Origin: Fidelibacterota bacterium
Lineage (GTDB): Bacteria > Fidelibacterota > Marinisomatia > Marinisomatales > UBA8229
Direction: 5' to 3'
Assembly: GCA_003535775.1 (NCBI GenBank)
Contig: DPYO01000063.1
Coordinates: 3,892 to 11,353 of the forward strand
DNA: 7,462 bases
Numbering within the stretch: position 1 is the first letter of the stretch; the number at the start of each line of letters is the position of its first letter. Both the position numbers and the translations under genes were made by a program. Under the pieces are notes generated by a model that did not search any database, was not told the DNA's origin, and was given only the letters and a program-made list of their open reading frames with translations. Below, one piece after another: positions 4,910 through 7,462 of this stretch.

Positions 4910-5860
4910 TTGAAATATATAATAATGAATAATTTTGTGTTGATATTCCTTGTGTTTTGTTTAATTCTATTGACATCCTGTGCATCAGTGGTAACCATTG
5001 TAGATCAGGGTGGGTTTGAACAGACAATTGAAGTAACAACGAACCCTGAAGATACCAAGGTAATTAAAGATGGAGAAATAATCGGGTTAACACCCTTTGT
5101 TTTGTCAGCCGATAGAAAATCCAACATTGCACTTACGTTTAAAAAGGAAGGGTATAAAACAGAACATATTTTTATTAACCGTAAATTAAATCTGTGGACG
5201 TTGGGCAATCTTCCATTTACGGCTTTAGTATTTCCTGTAAGTCCTATACCATTAATTCCAACAATGGGTTCGGATATATTAACAGGTAGTTTCTGGAAGT
5301 TTAATCCGGATTACATTCAAATTACTCTTGAAAAAGTTGAGCAAGAAAAAAATCTGGTTACTGTTTCTAAACCTACTGAAATGGTTCAACAAATAAATGA
5401 TGAATCTATATCAATTTATGCAACTGGCAATAAATCATGGTGGATAAAAACAGTTCATAAAACATATAAAAATTATCGTGTTGTTAAATTGGAAGGGCTG
5501 AATCTTTTCATTACTGATAATTCCAATTCAGAAGAAAAAATCCGAATGGAGGATATTCATGCCCTTGCCAGCGAACCGGAATTAACATTAGATCAGGTCA
5601 TAATTTGGGGTGGAATCGGTGCCTATGGAGGTGGTGCTGTTGGTTCTTTTCTTGGTTGGCCATTATTTCCCGCCTTTGGATCCGATCAGGCAGATTTAAG
5701 GGGCATACAAACAATGGGAATCCTTGGTGCTGTAGCCGGTGCTTATTATGGATATAAATGGCGTCTGGTCAGAAAGGGAGTTTCACAAATTAATGTTTCA
5801 ATGAATCAATGGCCAATTGAACGAAAAAAGGAATGGATAAAATCTATTGTACTAAAGTAA
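4910..5860 (+). CDS. PEGA-like lipoprotein with glycine-rich membrane segments
   Basis: The start is TTG4910, supported by GGAGA at 4901-4905 five bases upstream; the in-frame ATG4925 (residue 6) would be 20 bp from that site. Residues 9-24 are a hydrophobic signal ending in lipobox LTSC (21-24), so a lipid-anchored envelope protein is expected. Residues about 39-90 resemble a PEGA domain: 'VTTNPEDTKVIKDGEIIG' then 'TPFVL' and 'FKKEGYKTEHIFI'. 'LWTLGNLPFTALVF' to 'SDILTGSFWKFNPD' (95-134) is the tail that often follows PEGA in FCB and proteobacterial lipoproteins. Residues 181-216 form a small beta-rich segment. The C-terminal third has two glycine-rich hydrophobic stretches (about 229-257 with 'GGIGAYGGGAVGSFLG', and 265-283 with 'GILGAVAGAYYGY') resembling glycine-zipper segments that pack in a membrane. 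The function is unknown. The gene looks monocistronic. Confidence 0.8.
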   Translation: MKYIIMNNFVLIFLVFCLILLTSCASVVTIVDQGGFEQTIEVTTNPEDTKVIKDGEIIGLTPFVLSADRKSNIALTFKKEGYKTEHIFINRKLNLWTLGNLPFTALVFPVSPIPLIPTMGSDILTGSFWKFNPDYIQITLEKVEQEKNLVTVSKPTEMVQQINDESISIYATGNKSWWIKTVHKTYKNYRVVKLEGLNLFITDNSNSEEKIRMEDIHALASEPELTLDQVIIWGGIGAYGGGAVGSFLGWPLFPAFGSDQADLRGIQTMGILGAVAGAYYGYKWRLVRKGVSQINVSMNQWPIERKKEWIKSIVLK

Positions 5861-6010
5861 TAGATAAATCAAACTATTGTAGTAATTACTGTTAAATCAG
5901 CATTCAAATATGGAAATTATTCTCAATAAAATGGACTTGAGGCGCTGGAGGATCAGGGAATAAATTTTACAAATTTAAATTTCCCTAAACACATTAATCA
6001 AAACAACTTC
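5861..6010. other. 150-bp AT-rich spacer with a hairpin
   Basis: No supportable gene lies here. The main structure is an inverted repeat at 5956-5985: GGGAA (5956-5960) with TTCCC (5981-5985) and TAAATTT (5961-5967) with AAATTTA (5971-5977), a 3-nt loop (5968-5970) and a 3-nt bulge (5978-5980). No T-tract follows, so it is more likely a leader structure of the next gene than a terminator. No clear Shine-Dalgarno precedes ATG6011. Confidence 0.4.
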
Positions 6011-7462
6011 ATGAAATATTCAAAAAATCACATCTGGGAAATCATTATCAATATTATCGTTGTGTTATCGGTTCAAATTCAATACGGTCTTTTTGCTCAA
6101 CCGAATGAATATAGTCTGGATTTAGTTGGACGGATCTGGTTTCCTTCCCAGGAATGGAATTCCGGAGACACAACCGGAGGTTCGGATGTCTGGGGCTACA
6201 CAGCACCTGATGGCGAGGAGTACGCTATTATGGGTGTTCTTGAGGGAGTAGCCGTTGTAAGGGCTTCTGACCTGGAAGTTATTGGCATCATCCCCGGTCC
6301 GCAAAGTAACGACTACTATTACCATCGCGATATCAAGACCTATGAACATTACGCTTATGTAGTGAACGAAATGGTTGGCGTCAATTTTGGGTTAATGATT
6401 ATTGATCTTCAGTATCTTCCAGACAGTTTACGCTTTGTCGGTTCGTATGTTTATCCCCAGAATGTCCGGTCTCACAATTTGTCAATTGATACAGCAAACG
6501 GTTATGCGTATATCCCAAAACAGAATTATTCCGGTTTTCGTATTGTCAGTCTTGCTGATCCTGAAAATCCGGAGGATATAAATGAAGTTAGTGTTCCCAA
6601 TATTCATGATGTTTATGCTATGAATAACATCGTGTATGTTTCCGAAGGATCCAACTCTTCTTATTCAATATGGGATGTGTCGGACAAAATGAATCCTGTT
6701 ATGATGGCAAGAATTGTTGTTCCCAATGGCGGCTATGCCCATAATGCCTGGCCCACTGATGACGGCAAGTATCTGATGACCACGGAGGAGACAGTGAATA
6801 AAACCGTGAAAATGTGGGATATCCGGGATATGAACAATATAAATCTTGTGGGAAATTATCTGGGAGAAAACAATCTGGCCCATAATACCCACATTATGGG
6901 AGATTTTGCTTATATCTCTCATTATACAGTTGGAGTAAAAATTGTAGATATCAGTGATCCGGGAAGCCCTGTGGAAGTGGCAGCCTATGATACCTACGGA
7001 CTGCATGATGATGGAAGTTTTTACGGTTGCTGGGGTGCCTATCCATTCACTACAAACGGATATGTATATGCCAGTGATTTGGAAGGCTATCTCACTGTAT
7101 TATACTTTAACCAACCTGAAACGGGGATAGAACTAACCGTTAATCATCAATCTGGCTGGAATTTGGTAGGCTTACCGGTGGATGTGGAGGATCCTTATCA
7201 CATGAATATCTTTCCAGATGCTATAGAAGGAACACTCTTCTCCTTTTCAGGGGGATACAATCTGGAAAATGAATTGGATCGGGGTGATGGCTACTGGCTT
7301 CGTTTTTCTGATTCAGGTACCACTACTTTTTACGGTCAGGCACTAAATGAATTAACCATAGAATTAATGGAAAACTGGAATTTGATTTCCGGGATCTCAA
7401 GTTCAGTTCCTGCAGCCAGCATTCAAGATCCGGATGGATTAATTATCCCAGGGACACTTTAT
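6011..7462 (+). CDS. secreted choice-of-anchor B family protein (LVIVD repeats) with WNL domains, 3' end outside window
   Basis: The frame is open from ATG6011 to the window edge (484 codons, no stop), so the protein is C-terminally incomplete. Residues 1-29 form a signal peptide (Lys2, Lys5, 'IIINIIVVLS', probable cleavage in 'GLFA|QPN'). Residues about 36-365 match the choice-of-anchor B region, a propeller-like fold with LVIVD-type repeats: 'SDVWGYTAPDGEEYAIMG' (58-75), 'HRDIKTYEHYAYVVNE' (105-120), 'SHNLSIDTANGYAYI' (154-168), 'SIWDVSD' (219-225), 'AHNAWPTDDGKYLMTTEE' (243-260), 'AHNTHIMGDFAYISHYTVGVKIVDISDP' spanning 290-317, and 'FYGCWGAYPFTTNGYVYASD' (337-356). The family is extracellular and of unknown role, and its name reflects the variable C-terminal anchors. 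Residues from about 376 begin a repeated domain ('WNLVGLP' 383-389, 'GDGYWLRF' 425-432, 'WNLISGIS' 456-463). By analogy with the PLC a T9SS tail may follow, but it is not visible. Confidence 0.88.
   Translation, partial: MKYSKNHIWEIIINIIVVLSVQIQYGLFAQPNEYSLDLVGRIWFPSQEWNSGDTTGGSDVWGYTAPDGEEYAIMGVLEGVAVVRASDLEVIGIIPGPQSNDYYYHRDIKTYEHYAYVVNEMVGVNFGLMIIDLQYLPDSLRFVGSYVYPQNVRSHNLSIDTANGYAYIPKQNYSGFRIVSLADPENPEDINEVSVPNIHDVYAMNNIVYVSEGSNSSYSIWDVSDKMNPVMMARIVVPNGGYAHNAWPTDDGKYLMTTEETVNKTVKMWDIRDMNNINLVGNYLGENNLAHNTHIMGDFAYISHYTVGVKIVDISDPGSPVEVAAYDTYGLHDDGSFYGCWGAYPFTTNGYVYASDLEGYLTVLYFNQPETGIELTVNHQSGWNLVGLPVDVEDPYHMNIFPDAIEGTLFSFSGGYNLENELDRGDGYWLRFSDSGTTTFYGQALNELTIELMENWNLISGISSSVPAASIQDPDGLIIPGTLY

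Noticed and set aside
5842..5865. 7-bp inverted repeat overlapping the PEGA-like lipoprotein stop codon, considered as a terminator
   Set aside because: The stem is A/T-rich (ATCTATT with AATAGAT) and is followed by AAATCAAAC instead of a T-run.
5910..5963. 17-codon + strand frame in the spacer before the choice-of-anchor B gene
   Set aside because: It has no Shine-Dalgarno and no recognisable features, and it ends inside the hairpin. There is no support for coding.
6122..7006. Reverse-strand open frames opposite the choice-of-anchor B gene (6122-6349 and 6665-7006)
   Set aside because: They mirror a clearly coding + strand frame with family motifs throughout. Their own translations show no recognisable domain.

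Overview
The window reads as a chromosomal stretch from a Gram-negative bacterium of the FCB superphylum, most plausibly Candidatus Marinimicrobia (Marinisomatota) or a close relative such as Ignavibacteria or the Caldithrix/KSB1 group. The main evidence is a C-terminal type IX secretion (T9SS) sorting domain of the 'NFPNPFNPST ... YDILGEEV ... SAGVYLYQI' kind, a second secreted protein of the choice-of-anchor B family with a signal peptide ending in 'FAQ', two lipoproteins, AT-rich spacers and mostly weak Shine-Dalgarno signals. Every supported gene lies on the + strand. No rRNA, tRNA, CRISPR array, IS element or phage gene is visible.

Layout: (1) 2-154 is the 3' end of a sugar phosphate isomerase/epimerase-like gene. 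(2) 187-1248 is apbE, an FAD:protein FMN transferase lipoprotein. A terminator-like hairpin lies inside the part that encodes its signal peptide. (3) 1249-1341 is a spacer with a perfect 22-bp palindrome, followed at 1342-1533 by a very AT-rich small DUF4287 gene. (4) 1534-1936 holds a possible broken small lipoprotein gene, a 45-codon gene for a very basic peptide (1678-1815), a strong rho-independent terminator (1837-1876) and a candidate promoter. (5) 1937/1964-3868 encodes a secreted Ca2+-dependent-type PI-PLC-like enzyme (PI-PLC-C1 family) with an N-terminal beta-rich domain and a T9SS tail. An EamA/DMT transporter follows after 2 bp (3871-4788). (6) 4910-5860 encodes a PEGA-like lipoprotein with glycine-rich membrane segments. 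(7) 6011 to the window end is an open-ended choice-of-anchor B (LVIVD propeller-like) secreted protein followed by the start of a tandem 'WNL' domain array.

Functionally this is a cell-envelope and secretion neighbourhood rather than one pathway. ApbE attaches FMN to exported or membrane redox proteins, but its targets are not in the window. The PLC and the choice-of-anchor B protein go to the cell surface or outside. The EamA permease is probably co-transcribed with the PLC and may move a small metabolite, though nothing shows which. I see no convincing defence system or other complete new system. The most interesting items are the PLC architecture with its complete Ca2+-site pattern, the tiny basic peptide gene with its own terminator, the hairpin inside the apbE signal sequence, and the low-GC DUF4287 insertion.
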